From: Cryptomeria japonica
Taxonomy: Eukaryota > Streptophyta > Pinopsida > Cupressales > Cupressaceae
NCBI RefSeq assembly: GCF_030272615.1
Contig: NC_081414.1
Coordinates: forward strand, 6,459,001-6,521,000
DNA length: 62,000 nucleotides
Direction of reading: 5' to 3'
The first letter of the stretch is position 1. The number at the start of each line of letters is the position of its first letter. Below, piece by piece: positions 21,701 to 32,480 of this stretch. Under the pieces are notes generated by a model. The model saw nothing but the letters and a program-made list of their open reading frames with translations, did no database searches and was not told the DNA's origin. The position numbers and the translations under genes are program-made.

Positions 21701-22843
21701 CTATGTGGTTGAGAGCTGATATGCACCTGATCCATAGGCTATTGTGATGATGTAAGGACCAAACCAATTTGGTTTGAACTTGCCCTTCTTCTCTCTATGT
21801 TGCTTATTTTTAGGATTTTCTCTGAGAACTAAGTCACCTACCTCAAATGTGCGAGGCTTGACTTTATGATAGTAGCTATGACGTTCCTTGACTGAATGAT
21901 ATGTAGCTCGAGCAACTGTCTTCCTTGATAAAGGAATTGAGATAGAATTACCAATGTGTGGACTACGTAGGCCCATATGCGTGTCACCTAAAGAAGTTTG
22001 GGCATCCCTGATAACAAAGTCCTTCGAGGAAGCTCCATTAAAGGTCCATGATGTATCGCCAGAATGGAAAGGATGTGTGGAACAATTGGATGAGTTATGA
22101 AGGCTTATGATTGTGAAAAAAAGTGAAAGTAGGATAGCATGATGGAGACTTAGGATCAACATGAAGTATTCTTTTTGACTTGAAATTGTAGAACTTTTGC
22201 CCCCAGTTATTTTGATATTAGGGGAGATCAACTCTTGTTCTTTTTTCTTCATATGATTTTTATCCTTGACTTTGATTTTTGTGGAGTCCAGTAGCTTTTG
22301 ATTTTGATTTGGACTAAAGGACTTTTCTTTATTTTTGACTTTTAGATTTTTCTTTTCAAAGCTTGATTCTTGATCCCCAATTAGTAAGGGAGTTTTTAAT
22401 TCTTGTTGATCTAAGTCTGGGAGAGGAGTAGAAATGGAATGAGTGGATGATATGGTAAAGCTATGTGATTTCTCAAGAGGGTTGACGATATGCTCAATAG
22501 ATTCTTTGTTGGAACCACTCTTAGGACTATTGATATCAAGAGATGCTTGCACCACTGGAGGAGATTTGCATTCGGACTTAGTAGCCACAACACTAGGTGG
22601 TTCACACCCAATTCCTTGATATTGCAAATTGTTTATAGGTTTTTCCTGTCGACTGAATACCTTAGGAGATAGTGGGAGTTCATCAACATGAAAGATATAC
22701 TCACCACATCCCAGGTCTTTATTCTTGAACTTTTCTTTGATCTCTACTTGTTTTGGTGTAAAAGATTTCAAGGATCCTGGATCCACATATGTTGATGAAG
22801 GAATAGCTTCTCGATTGACTGGGATTGTTATTTCTGATCTATG
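21701..22843 (-). CDS. Pol remnant of element B ending in the integrase C-terminal domain
   Basis: An open frame of about 360 codons has no stop. It starts with a low-complexity Lys/Ser/Pro region. A hydrophobic helix (about 20 residues, FMLILSLHHAILLSLFFTII, near 22148-22207) could be a membrane segment. The C-terminal 75 residues match the integrase tail of Tat-type elements: YYHKVKPRTFEVGDLVLR, NPKNKQHREKKGKFKPNW, GPY and GSGAYQL. RT, RNase H and the catalytic integrase core, expected between the protease and this tail, are missing. Because the frame is open, the deletion (or replacement) left a readable product. Whether it is translated is unknown. It is most likely the end of one Gag-Pro polyprotein, so no separate ATG is required. 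Confidence 0.65.
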   Translation of the reverse strand, partial: HRSEITIPVNREAIPSSTYVDPGSLKSFTPKQVEIKEKFKNKDLGCGEYIFHVDELPLSPKVFSRQEKPINNLQYQGIGCEPPSVVATKSECKSPPVVQASLDINSPKSGSNKESIEHIVNPLEKSHSFTISSTHSISTPLPDLDQQELKTPLLIGDQESSFEKKNLKVKNKEKSFSPNQNQKLLDSTKIKVKDKNHMKKKEQELISPNIKITGGKSSTISSQKEYFMLILSLHHAILLSLFFTIISLHNSSNCSTHPFHSGDTSWTFNGASSKDFVIRDAQTSLGDTHMGLRSPHIGNSISIPLSRKTVARATYHSVKERHSYYHKVKPRTFEVGDLVLRENPKNKQHREKKGKFKPNWFGPYIITIAYGSGAYQLSTT

Positions 22844-23206
22844 TCACAGATTGTTGCAATATATGAATGGATTTGGGTAAGCTTTGACAGTCACTTCAAC
22901 TCCATTGTGTGGAAACTTGATACATCGATGATATGTAGATGGGACTGCGCTCATCTCATGAATCCATGGGCGTCCCAACAATATGTTGTATGTTAGCTCT
23001 AGATCAAGGACATGACAAACCACATCCTTTGAAACTGGCCCAACTTTGAGAGGTAAGGTGATTGTGCCCTTGGATGAGTGCTCTTCATCATCATATGCCT
23101 TGATGGTAATTTTGTTTGTAGAATTTACAGCCTTGTCAGAATATCCCAATTGTTTAATAGTGCTCAATGTACAAATGTTTAGACCTGCTCCTCCATCTAT
23201 TAGGAC
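22844..23206 (-). CDS. Aspartic protease domain of element B
   Basis: The minus-strand frame contains the active-site motif VLIDGGAGLNIC, just after a stop (TGA at about 23208). The second conserved protease block follows: YNILLGRPWIH, with AVPSTYHRCIKF. DGGA in place of the DTGA/DSGA of other families, and LLGRPWIH, are characteristic of Tat/Ogre proteases. The protease cleaves the Gag-Pol polyprotein in the particle. The reading frame is otherwise open here. Confidence 0.78.
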   Translation of the reverse strand, partial: VLIDGGAGLNICTLSTIKQLGYSDKAVNSTNKITIKAYDDEEHSSKGTITLPLKVGPVSKDVVCHVLDLELTYNILLGRPWIHEMSAVPSTYHRCIKFPHNGVEVTVKAYPNPFIYCNNL

Positions 23207-25772
23207 TCATTTTATTTGATGTTTGTGTATGAAGGCTTCAATGTGTAATGGTGCAATATGTGGCTGACTTACGAAGGCATCGTCAGCTTCTGTGAACGTA
23301 AGGGAGTGTGGAATGGAAAGGTATCCCACCATGGCTTGAAACTGGTCCACGTTCAAATCAGTAGGAACAATAGTGTCTCTCAAGATTTTATCAAGAATGG
23401 CTTTATGTGCAGTGGATATGCGTAAGATCTCAAGGGTGGAGATGAGTGCGGGTGTCTTCCCTAACTGTTCTACAAGGTCATACTCAGGCTTGGTTGATGA
23501 GGAAGCAATGTTTTTAGCTGGAGCACCTTGCAAAGTGAATTTACCTCGACAAGTTGTAACATGACATTCAAAGGTAGGTTCAGAAGAATATCCGATGCCT
23601 TTTAGGACAATCTTGGGTCTTTGGGTAGAATTTTCAGGTGTTTTGCCCTTGATGATAATGGTAGAGACATAATTGTCCATCGAAATGTGATTGACAGTTG
23701 AATCATAGTTATAAGATGCTCTGGTATAGTTGTTCTGATCATCTATGGCTTTAGCTTTTCCGTTGTCATGCTTTGTGAATGGTTCCTTAAACATTTCCTA
23801 TTCTTGGTTGGATGAGTGTCCTTCAATTTCAATGTCACCTCTATCAATGAGATCTTGTATGATGTTCTTCAGTCGATGACAATTTCCTATTTTGTGTCCT
23901 TTGCTTTTATGAAATTCATAATACTCATCATCATTCCACCAATTTGGTTTGACCTTTGGCTCACATGGACGCAAATCTGGAATTGTTATTATTTTGTTTG
24001 CCACTAGTTTTTTGAAAACAGACTCTAGTGGTTCTCCCAATGGAGTGTACTTCCTTCATGATTTGGAAGTTGTTTGAGTATTCACCTGATTGTTTGTAGA
24101 GCTTGATCCAGAAAAAAATGATTTTAGGTCACACTGTATTGGCATCCACAACACCATCATTGACTGTGTTCTTGTTTTTAATCCAAAATCTTGGCTTGTC
24201 TTTTCCTTTAAAGTCCTCTTTGTTTTCTTTGAATATCTTAATGACTCCTTGTTCAATTAGGACCTTCTCTGTTGCTAAGCCTTTTTCAATGACATCCTTG
24301 AAGGTGGACAAACAAGCTTTTCGTAGGTCATAACCAATGTCTTTGTTGACATTCTGGGTGGACATCTCTACCATTTGTTTTTGTGGAGTTTCACAAGAGC
24401 ATCTGCTTGCTAGATTTCTCCATCTTTGTAAAAATGATGAAAACGATTCTCCATCCTTTTGCTTGGTGTTGCACAAGGTAGTGATTGATATGTTTGTCTC
24501 TATGTTGTAGGATAAATGTTGGATAAATGCCTCTGCTAAGTCACCCCATGACTTAATTCTAGGTGGGAGTTGAGAGAACTATTCCATAGCTTGATCACCT
24601 AAGCTTTGTGGGAATAATCTCATCAAATATGTCTCTTTTGCTGCTACCTCAATGCAAGCTGTGAAAAACTGTCTTATGTGTGCCTTAGGATCCCCTTTTA
24701 CTCTATACTTATCAAACTTAAGTGTCACAAAGTGTGTAGGAAAAGGAGGCATTGGAATGCTCTTGTCAAATGGATAAGGACATATGTCTCTCATTTTGTA
24801 TATTGGCTTTGGTGTATTTATGTCCTCCTTTTTCTTTTGTAAGTCCCTGATTTGTTGCTCCAAATTGGTCTTCGGTGGAGACTGACTTCTTGGACCATAC
24901 CCCATGCCTGAAGCACCGAGTGGAGGAGGAGCATGTTGCATATATGGATGATATTTATCATACACATGTTCATATGGAGAAGGTCTATAGTGATGCTGCG
25001 TATATGGACCACTTGGTATAGAGTCATGTTGAGGAATGGAATGTCTGCTTTGTCCATGTATACCATACTCTATAGGAATGTCATGAGTTTGTTCTAGTGT
25101 GTTGCCCCCAAATTTGATGCGGGGTTTCCTTGTGTCCAAATTTTGAGCATGCCTTTGAATATCCAATTGCTTTGGTGGTTGATCCTTAGCATTGGTATGT
25201 GATTGAGCATATTTTTTTGCATAAGAATTCCATAATGGTCTGTGAAGGTGAGTATTATATGCTTGACCATGTGTGTATGGGACCTCTAGTTTTTTAAACA
25301 AAGATGATGGTGACTCAGGAACAAGATGTGGTCCTCTATTGCCTCCACTATTAGGCCTCCTTTGATCCATGTTGGAGTGAGTTTGTTGCAAAGGTCGATT
25401 TTCCATTATTTGAGACATGTCAAAATCATGAGGTATCTTGGCTCCACTTTGTGCCATCACTTGTAAGAAGTATTGTCTATCTCTCCTCATTATTTCCTCA
25501 ACGAATCTATTGAAACGGGGATCCATAATGGAGTCTTCCACTTTTGCTGAATGTATTGAAATGTTGTCCATATTGTCATTGTGTGTATCATTGTTGTTTA
25601 TAGTGTCCATGTTCTCAACATTTGGAATGTTTCTATAGGCATCCATGCCAGGTAATGTAGTATGATCAGAATTGAAAAAGACATCATTGTCATACTCATA
25701 GGCACTCATGTTTGTGGACTCTTGAGCCTCTTTAGCTTCTCTCCTAGATTTTTGGAAATGGGTGTCAACCAT
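23207..25772 (-). pseudogene. Gag of element B, broken by a few stops
   Basis: The N-terminal 397-codon frame (25772 to 24579) is rich in Asn, Asp, Tyr, His and Pro. It ends in the capsid-like retrotrans-gag start (FDKYRVKGDPKAHIRQFF, ETYLMRLFPQSLGDQAM). After a stop the domain continues with FSQLPPRIKSWGDL and KQKDGESFSSFLQRWRNLASR (about 24460). A nucleocapsid-like segment at 23800-24040 has the Tat-type Y-H-GH-C pattern (YEFHKSKGHKIGNCHRLK, then IQDLIDRG). The Gag-protease linker (YDLVEQLGKTPALIS) lies near 23460. Stops lie near 24577, 24127, 24054, 23795 and 23208. These features are those of Tat/Ogre Gag. Confidence 0.8.
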
Positions 25773-28016
25773 GAACTAGGTATTGACCGAGATGTTTGAG
25801 ACTAGATGAAAATGGAAAGAGTATGGAAGACCAAGAGTTGGATGGAATGTAAATGAATCTGAGGTTTACTTGCAATGTCCAAAGTGTAAGACCAAGTATG
25901 TATGTAGTAGAGTAGGTGTGGCTTCCAAAGAGATGATAGTTTCTCTTGATGAGGTAAGTTGACCTTGACTCTAAGTAAGACCAAATGAGACCCAAAGGTG
26001 ATAGACCTTGATGAGGGACCACTTAGCAAAATGTTGTTGTATGTAGTGTGTTGACAAAGTATGATGAGGACAAGCAAGTGACCTTTTGACTCAAGTTTAG
26101 ACAAATGTGTATGTAATGTAAGGTGTAAAGCAATGATGGACTTTGTGAGACCCAAAAATAGGTTGAATTCTAGATGAAAATCTAGATAAATAACTTAGGA
26201 AGCTCAAGAATTTTGAAACTAATTGCTCTTGTTTGCTGGACTGTAAATTTTTCCAATTTGTGAAGTTGTTTTGTTGTGACCAAATCTGAAATTTTGACTG
26301 TTTTTCGTGACAAGAGGACACAATGTTGATGAGGACTCAATGTTTGCAAGTGTTTAGACTCCAAAATGACTCCAAAAAAAAGTGTGTTGTTTGATGTAAA
26401 AATGTTTTGCATACACTTGAAGACACAAAAGACACAATGTTTTGGTGTTTGGTCTTGAATGTTTGATTGTTTAAAATAAGTCAAGCACAATTCTTATGGC
26501 TAGCTAAGACAATAGTTGTTGATTCCCACATGAGGCTACACTATTCAGAGTGGATACTTAGATGCTTGACCCCATTGGCTCCACCCTCGACACTCACTTC
26601 TCAGGGCAACCAAGCATCAGTCCCCATGAAAACTCCCCGTGGTGAACTTTGTATCTCTACTAAGAACCGTATGTGTGTGGGCCGCTCCAGAGGTCTGACC
26701 TCCTACCCCAACAACTAGAAGGATTTTGGCTTCTAAAACAAAAAGGTGCTAGTAAGGGCATCCACTCGTGTGGCCATACATGTGGCACTTTCAGTTCTGT
26801 AAATACAGAAGGCTCCCAGCCGGTAGGGGTTACGCCCTACAACTGATCAAATAAATTTGATCAAACAAGTTTATGGGGAGACATAGTGTCGGTATGAATT
26901 AATCAGCACACATTATCCATAGTTTTCACCATGAATACAATTGTTTATAGTGTTTCAGAAGAGGTGGGTTTTCCTCACTACCACTTGGGTCGTTCTCTCC
27001 TCACTAGTAGTCCTAATGACCACACGGGGAGACATGCCCTCTAAAGATTAAACAAAAAGAGCATATTGCCCAAGACACAAAGGACACTGGTTCAATTTTA
27101 GTGCACCAATTGAAGTGTTTGATAATCTATGAAAACAAGGCACACAATAAAGATCAAAAGAAAATCCTTGTCAAGGTTCTACAACAAAGATTTGTTAGTA
27201 GTTTGGATTGTTTGAAATGATCACCCCTTCCTGCAAGCACACAAGTTAGGTAAATTTTAGATCCAAACGACTTTGTGAAATAGGGGCCTTCAACAATGCA
27301 TTTTGTTGACCAATTCAAATATCCGATACATCATAAAAAAAGACCACCTGTAAAATTTCAAGAGATTTCCAGAAATGTAAGAAAATCCAAAAAATTTGCT
27401 AATTTGCTCCAAAAATTAATTTTTTATGAAAAATCATAAAAAATTCATATAAAATGCAAAATTGATCCAAAAAATCTGAAATTTTTACTGGAGAGTCCTG
27501 ATGGTCTTCCAAACTTGCATAAAATAATTTCTGTAAAAAAAATTTGATGCCAAAATTCAAAGCCGTTTGAGAGATCTAATCAAAACAATGAAAAACCCTA
27601 ATTTTGAAAGATCCGACTTTTAGGGAAATATTTTGCATCAAAATTAAAATCACAAAGAATAGATCATGTGTATAAATCAAAGATCTTTTAAAAAATATAA
27701 TAAAATCTGAAAAATTTGCTAATTTGCTCTCAAAATTAATTTTTTATGAAAAATCATAAAAAAAATCATGGAAAATGCAAATATGCTCCAAAAATTCTGA
27801 ATTTTGGATTGAGAGCTGTTAATACTGTCCTCAACTTGAAAAAAAAATTTGGTGCAAAAATTCTTAGTTGTTTGTGAGATCAGATCAAATCTCTCCAAGA
27901 TCTTGATTTTGTGTCCAAAACCCTAGCTGCACAAGGTTATTCTCCAAATTGTTTTACAAAACAACAATATAGGGTTAGAAAAACCTGCAAAAAACACAGA
28001 TCTAACAAAAATCCAT
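25773..28016 (-). other. 5' leader of element B
   Basis: About 2.2 kb lies between the primer site and gag with no convincing ORF. It includes a less AT-rich block (26500-26850) and two diverged direct repeats (about 27374-27560 and 27692-27870, sharing AATTTGCTAATTTGCTC and AATTAATTTTTTATGAAAAA). Long leaders are usual in Tat-type elements. Confidence 0.65.
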
Positions 28017-28037
28017 GTCCCACCGGGCGTGCCAAAA
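28017..28037 (-). other. Primer binding site of element B
   Basis: On the minus strand TTTTGGCACGCCCGGTGGGAC follows the 5' LTR directly. It is complementary to a tRNA 3' end (...GCCA) that I cannot assign. It is not the initiator-Met site used by the Copia elements. Confidence 0.8.
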
Positions 28038-28827
28038 TGTTTATGTTGAAAATGGATAACAACGATGTTGAAAGACCAAATGAATTCAACCACAAAACCC
28101 TAGTCTAACAACAACAAAGATCCACCATAACATATGAAGATTACCTAAGACAATGCAAATCAAATGAAATCACAAAGATTATACCATCACATGTCCAATA
28201 GGGTTTGGATCTCCATTCTTCCTATCTCCATTGATCTTGCTTGATATAGTTGCTCTCAGATTTTATGTGCACAAGAGCTCAACAAAGAAAGGAAATGTGG
28301 TTGCAAGTAGGATCACATATGAAAGTGCAAAAGGCGTAGTGTAGTCGAGTGTGCAATTGAGTTAGTTAGTTAGGGTTGATAATGAAGGAAGCATCTTCTT
28401 ATATAGAAGACACCATAAGAAATGGAGGGATAAGATTGAGAGGTGTAAAAGATAAATGGTCGGCTATGATTAAAGGGTAGGTAGAGAAAATAAGAAAATA
28501 ATGAGAGGGTAGGTAGTGTAGGAATTAAGAGATGAATGACATGTGTCATAGGTAGAAAAGGTTAATGAATTAATTAAATAAATAAAGATTTATTTAATTA
28601 ATAGAAGAAGTGGGATCAATTAAATAAATAAGATATTTATTTAATTTAAGAAAAGGACAATTTAAATAAATAAGTGTATTTATTTAAATAAGAAATAAGG
28701 CTAGAAGAGGATAAATGAATTAATTAAATAAATAAGAATTTATTTAATTAAAAGAAGAATCAGGCTAAAGTAATTAAATAAATAAAGATATTTATTTAAT
28801 TAGACATGACAATTTTAGGTGTCTACA
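28038..28827 (-). repeat. 5' LTR of element B
   Basis: The 790-bp partner of 17820-18609. A TATA box (CTATATAAG on the minus strand, about 28398-28407) is intact, so this copy could still start transcription. The AT-rich inverted-repeat array (about 28565-28805) lies in the U3 side relative to the minus-strand promoter. Confidence 0.93.
28398..28407 (-). promoter_or_regulatory. TATA box of the element B 5' LTR
   Basis: TTCTATATAAGAAG on the minus strand, inside the LTR and downstream of the AT-rich hairpins. The matching site in the 3' LTR has lost the TATA core by one change. Confidence 0.65.
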
Positions 28828-28832
28828 GTCTT

Positions 28833-29703
28833 TAGTGGGAGAAATAAAAAATTTCATAGGCTTACAAATACAACAAATGAAGAATGGTATTTTCATCACA
28901 CAATCTAAGTATGTGAAAGAGGTCTTGAAGATATTTGGCATGAGTGACTATAAACCAGTTGGGACACCAATGGTTATAGGTTGTAAGTTGTCTAAGGAAG
29001 ATGAGTCCAAATCTGTTGATGAGAAGGAATATAGGTCAATGATTGGAAAATTGCACTATGTTGTTTACAACAGACTGTACATAGCTCATGCAGTTGGCAT
29101 AGTTGCTAGATTCCAGAAGAATCCTAAGGAAACACATCTGATAGCAACCAAGAGAATTTTTAGATATCTGAAAGGTACCGTTGATTATGAATTATGGTAT
29201 CCATATGGAGGAAATTTTGACTTGAAGGTGTACACAGATGCAGATTGGGTAGGAAATGTTGGTGACCGGAAAAGCACAATCGGTGGAGCATTTTTTCTTG
29301 GAGGAAGACTTGTTTCATGGAGTAGTAAGAAGCAAAATTGTACTTCACAATCTACTGCTGAAGCTGAGTATGTTGCAACTTACATGAATTGTACTCAGGC
29401 TATCTATGGATGAGGCACATTTTGGAAGGTTTTAAGATGAAGATTTAAGAACTTATAAAGATTTTATGTGATAATATAAGTGCCATAAATATTTCCAAGA
29501 ACCCTGTTTTGCACGCACGAAACAAGTATATTGAATTGAAGTATCATTTCTTGAGGGAAAAAGTACAAAGTAAATATGTGATCTTAGAGCATGTTTCTAC
29601 CAAGGAGCAGCTTGCAAATATTTTTACTAAATCTCTACCTAAGACCACTTTTGAGTATCTTAGAAGTCAGCTAGGAGTTGTCCCTCTTCATGAAGTCAGT
29701 TAA
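28833..29703 (+). pseudogene. Copia A RNase H and polyprotein C-terminus
   Basis: The frame resumes after the GTCTT duplication with VGEIKNFIGLQIQQ, the connection segment after RT. RNase H motifs are YTDADW (about 29232), DRKSTIGGAFFLGG, SWSSKKQ and STAEAEYVA (about 29351). A frameshift lies near 29408. After it come NISAINISKNP, the ELKYHFLREKV helix and EQLANIFTKSLP (about 29609), which ends the polyprotein at the TAA at 29701-29703. Confidence 0.86.
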
Positions 29704-30033
29704 GTATGATGTAGATTACATCAATCCCAGAGCTACTTGCATAATTTTATAGAAGGATTGGTGTAGAAGTTGATTTTTTCCACAGGGGGAGCATCAAGTT
29801 ACAGATTATTGATGATGCACAGTGAAATTTGACATTACATGTTTTACTTTCAATTTGGCATTGTTGTCAAGGGGGGAGAAGAATTTTGTGATTATGGGAA
29901 GAACTAGCGACAAGCAGAAGACATGGAGAACATGGTGAATACTTGGTAATGTAAATCGGGATTCCTATTCACAATCACTGCAACAATCAATGGTATTGAT
30001 ATTTGTATTGCCATCAATGTCAAAGGGGGAGAT
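29704..30033 (+). other. Copia A 3' untranslated region and polypurine tract
   Basis: There is no gene. Purine boxes are CACAGGGGGAGCA (29785), GGCATTGTTGTCAAGGGGGGAGAAG (29858) and the true tract CAAAGGGGGAGAT (30021-30033) directly before TGTTGG. The tract lies between the arms of an inverted repeat (30008-30023 and 30075-30090, 14 of 16 paired). Confidence 0.8.
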
Positions 30034-31426
30034 TGTTGGTATTTTCATGAAGATTGCATTAATGATATGTTATGTTGTCATTGATGTCAATTAACTGGTA
30101 ATGATATTGTTGTATTATTGTTTTATAACCGGTAGGATGAACAAGTGAAGGAAACTATAACCGGTATAGGAAGAATTTGTGGAGTGAATCGGTAATAGGT
30201 GTAAACCCTATCTATTGATGTAACCGGTGTAAACCCTACCTGTTGTTTTTGATAAACCCTAACCAATTAAGTTTGGTGAATTGGTTATATTGGTTTATGA
30301 TCTGATGGTGAGAGGTAATAATTATGACACATATGATTATTGTATGAAGATAATATCAAGAGATTTTGGCAAGTTGTAACGGTTTTTGTCTAGGGAATGA
30401 GAAAATGTATTGCATCTAATGCAAAGCTCATGATGAGTTACTAAGTTCGATGAAGCGGTGATCAAGGAGCCATCAAGGTTTTCTTGATTGATGTGCAGAG
30501 ATTTCTATGTAATCCAATGATCATACTTGAACCTATTTGTTTGTAATCTCTATGAGAATTAGGTTTTTGTTGTGTTATCGACCTAATTGATTTGTTTATA
30601 AGGTCGATGAAGTTGTTTAGTTTAATGAGTTGGCAAAGAGTTAGCAAAGATCAGTTGAGTGTGTGGTTGTCAAACCAGATGATGTATCTATAGTTTGAGT
30701 AAAGACAGATAGGAGCATGGAATGGATTTGATCAAGCAAGTGTAGTGCTATTCAGACAGATCAACAAACTCCTGTTGTTTTCCAACAATTATAATAGAAT
30801 TGAAATCCCCTAATCTAGTAAGCTCTAACAAGCTTGGTGTTATTCAAATCCTCTAACAGGGTGATCCATTAGCTTGGATTTTCAAATCTTCTACCGAGAT
30901 CACCCCTTACAGGTTATTGCTTCTAACAAGGTATTGTAGTCTATCCCTTAACCAGGTGATTCCTAACAGGATCAGTTGTTAACAATACTTTTGTAAAGCT
31001 TTAACAGGCTAGGCTCCTAACATGGCGAAATTTAGAAGAGTTAAGATATTTATCTTGTGAGTCTCATCTCACCGTGGTTTTTACCTATTTGGGTTTCCAC
31101 GTCGAAAAACTATTTGTTTCAAGTGGTGAATGTTTTTGTGGTTATGTTTGTATGGTTGATTTACTTAACTACTTAACTACTTTGATAAGTCATGATAACC
31201 GGAAGTATTGAGAAATGAAGAAGTTGTTTACTATTAATTTGTTGTAACAGTCATCCGATTTATCTCATGAATTTTTATCTTGACAGTGGTATTACATTGA
31301 TAGTTCTAAGTTTACTTTGAGAGATTGATTTTTGAGATTGGTGAAGTTATTATCAATTTTTCTATCTACTGATTCACCCTTCCCTCTCAGTAGTTGACCG
31401 GATACTTATTCTTCATCATACCATCA
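30034..31426 (+). repeat. 3' LTR of Copia A
   Basis: It is 1393 bp, running TGTTGG to CCATCA, followed by TSD TGAAT (31427-31431). It has a single copy of the 39-bp unit duplicated in the 5' LTR. It retains the segment with GGTGTAAACCCTA repeated near 30199 and 30229, which the 5' copy has partly lost. Confidence 0.92.
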
Positions 31427-31431
31427 TGAAT

Positions 31432-32480
31432 ATATGCAATGTTAAACACAGGTGAAATACTCAAACTATTTGGTAACTCCACTTCATATGCATTCCTAGA
31501 ACTAAACTTTCTCAAGATCCTGCAAGGTCCAAACTTTCTCATCTGCACCTTGTTATAAGTTCCAACCAAGAATCTTTCTATTCTTAGATACACCATCACT
31601 TCATCACCAACTTTAAATTCCTTATGTCTCCTCTTCTCATATGCCTTCTCCTTATAATTTCTATTCATGTCCTTCAAATGTTGCTTAACTTGAATATGTA
31701 AGTCTTTCATGTGATCTGCAAATTCTTTTGCTTCTAAACTTCTCCGGTCTTCACTGCTAATATCTCTGAATTTTGATATACCTCTAGGGTGTTCTCTGGT
31801 AACAATCTCAAAAGGTGTTCTTCCAGTACTCCTGTTTACTAAATTATTGTAGGCAAACTCTACTTGTGCAAGAATCGAATCCCAACTTCTGATTTTCTCT
31901 TTAACTAAACATCTCAACAAATTTCCCAAGCTTTGGTTAACTACTTCTGTCTGTCCATCAGTTTGTGGATGAAAAGTAGAACTGAACTTCAAATTTGTCT
32001 TCATCTTCTTCCAAAGTGTTCTAAAAAAATAGACAACAAACTTAGTGTCTCTGTCTGAAACTATGCTCTTAGGTAATCCATGCAATCTCACTACTTCCTT
32101 GAAAAATAGGTTTTCTACATGTAATGCATCTGATGTCTTCTTAAAAGGTATGAAACGAGCCATCTTAGAGAATCTATCCACTACCACAAATATAGAATCA
32201 TTCCTTCTCCATGTTTTAGGTAATCCAAGTATGAAATCCATGTTATATCCTCCCAAGGTCTTACCGGTACCATCAAAGGTTTATACAATCCCACATTTTG
32301 ACTACCACCCTTTGCAAATTGACAAACTCTATAACTTTGCACATATTTACTAACATCCTTATGAATCTAGGGCCAAAAGTAATGCTCACTCACCAATGCT
32401 ACTGTTTTGTCAATACCAAAATGTTCGGCTAATCCTCCACTATGTTTCTCCTTTATCAGATTCCCCCTCATAAAACTCTT
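31432..32480 (-). pseudogene. Integrase of chromovirus D
   Basis: The minus-strand zinc-binding region (HSGGLAEHFGIDKTVALV... FAKGG) lies at about 32300-32480. It has a stop and one expected Cys changed. From 32256 the core is open: MDFILGLPKT (first Asp), SIVSDRDTKF (second Asp, about 32050) and QTDGQTEVVNQS (catalytic Glu, about 31935). The GPY/F region follows (KFGPCRILRK, about 31520) and then SPVFNIAYIH, where Copia A is inserted. The rest of the polyprotein, with the chromodomain, is at 12425-12654. The catalytic triad is complete. Confidence 0.87.

Larger units (their letters stand above)
17820..28827 (-). mobile_element. Element B: Tat/Ogre-like Ty3 element lacking RT, with an antisense PMD-like gene
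   Basis: LTRs of 790 bp (17820-18609 and 28038-28827) differ at roughly a dozen positions by eye. The TSD GTCTT is perfect (17815-17819 and 28828-28832). On the minus strand the order is LTR, primer site, 2.2 kb leader, gag, protease, an in-frame ORF ending in the integrase C-terminal domain, a 3 kb 3' region, polypurine tract and LTR. The RT, RNase H and integrase core are absent. Gag and protease motifs (DGGAGLNIC, LLGRPWIH) point to the Tat/Ogre lineage. It is the innermost and probably youngest layer of the left nest. Confidence 0.9.
12655..31426 (+). mobile_element. Copia A: Ty1/Copia element carrying a solo LTR and element B
   Basis: Two LTRs (12655-14025 and 30034-31426) are flanked by a perfect TSD, TGAAT at 12650-12654 and 31427-31431. 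The interior has the order gag, protease, integrase, RT, RNase H. Two later insertions lie in it, each with a perfect TSD of its own: a solo LTR in integrase and element B between RT and RNase H. Without them Copia A would be about 7.3 kb. Its family is related to, but distinct from, Copia 2. Confidence 0.93.

Noticed and set aside
22148-22207. Envelope-like ORF in element B
   Set aside because: One hydrophobic helix in the pol frame, without signal peptide, glycosylation pattern or a separate ORF, does not support an env gene.
26467-26718. Plus-strand ORF in the less AT-rich block of the element B leader
   Set aside because: It is antisense to the element, under 85 codons, and has no recognisable domain or start context.
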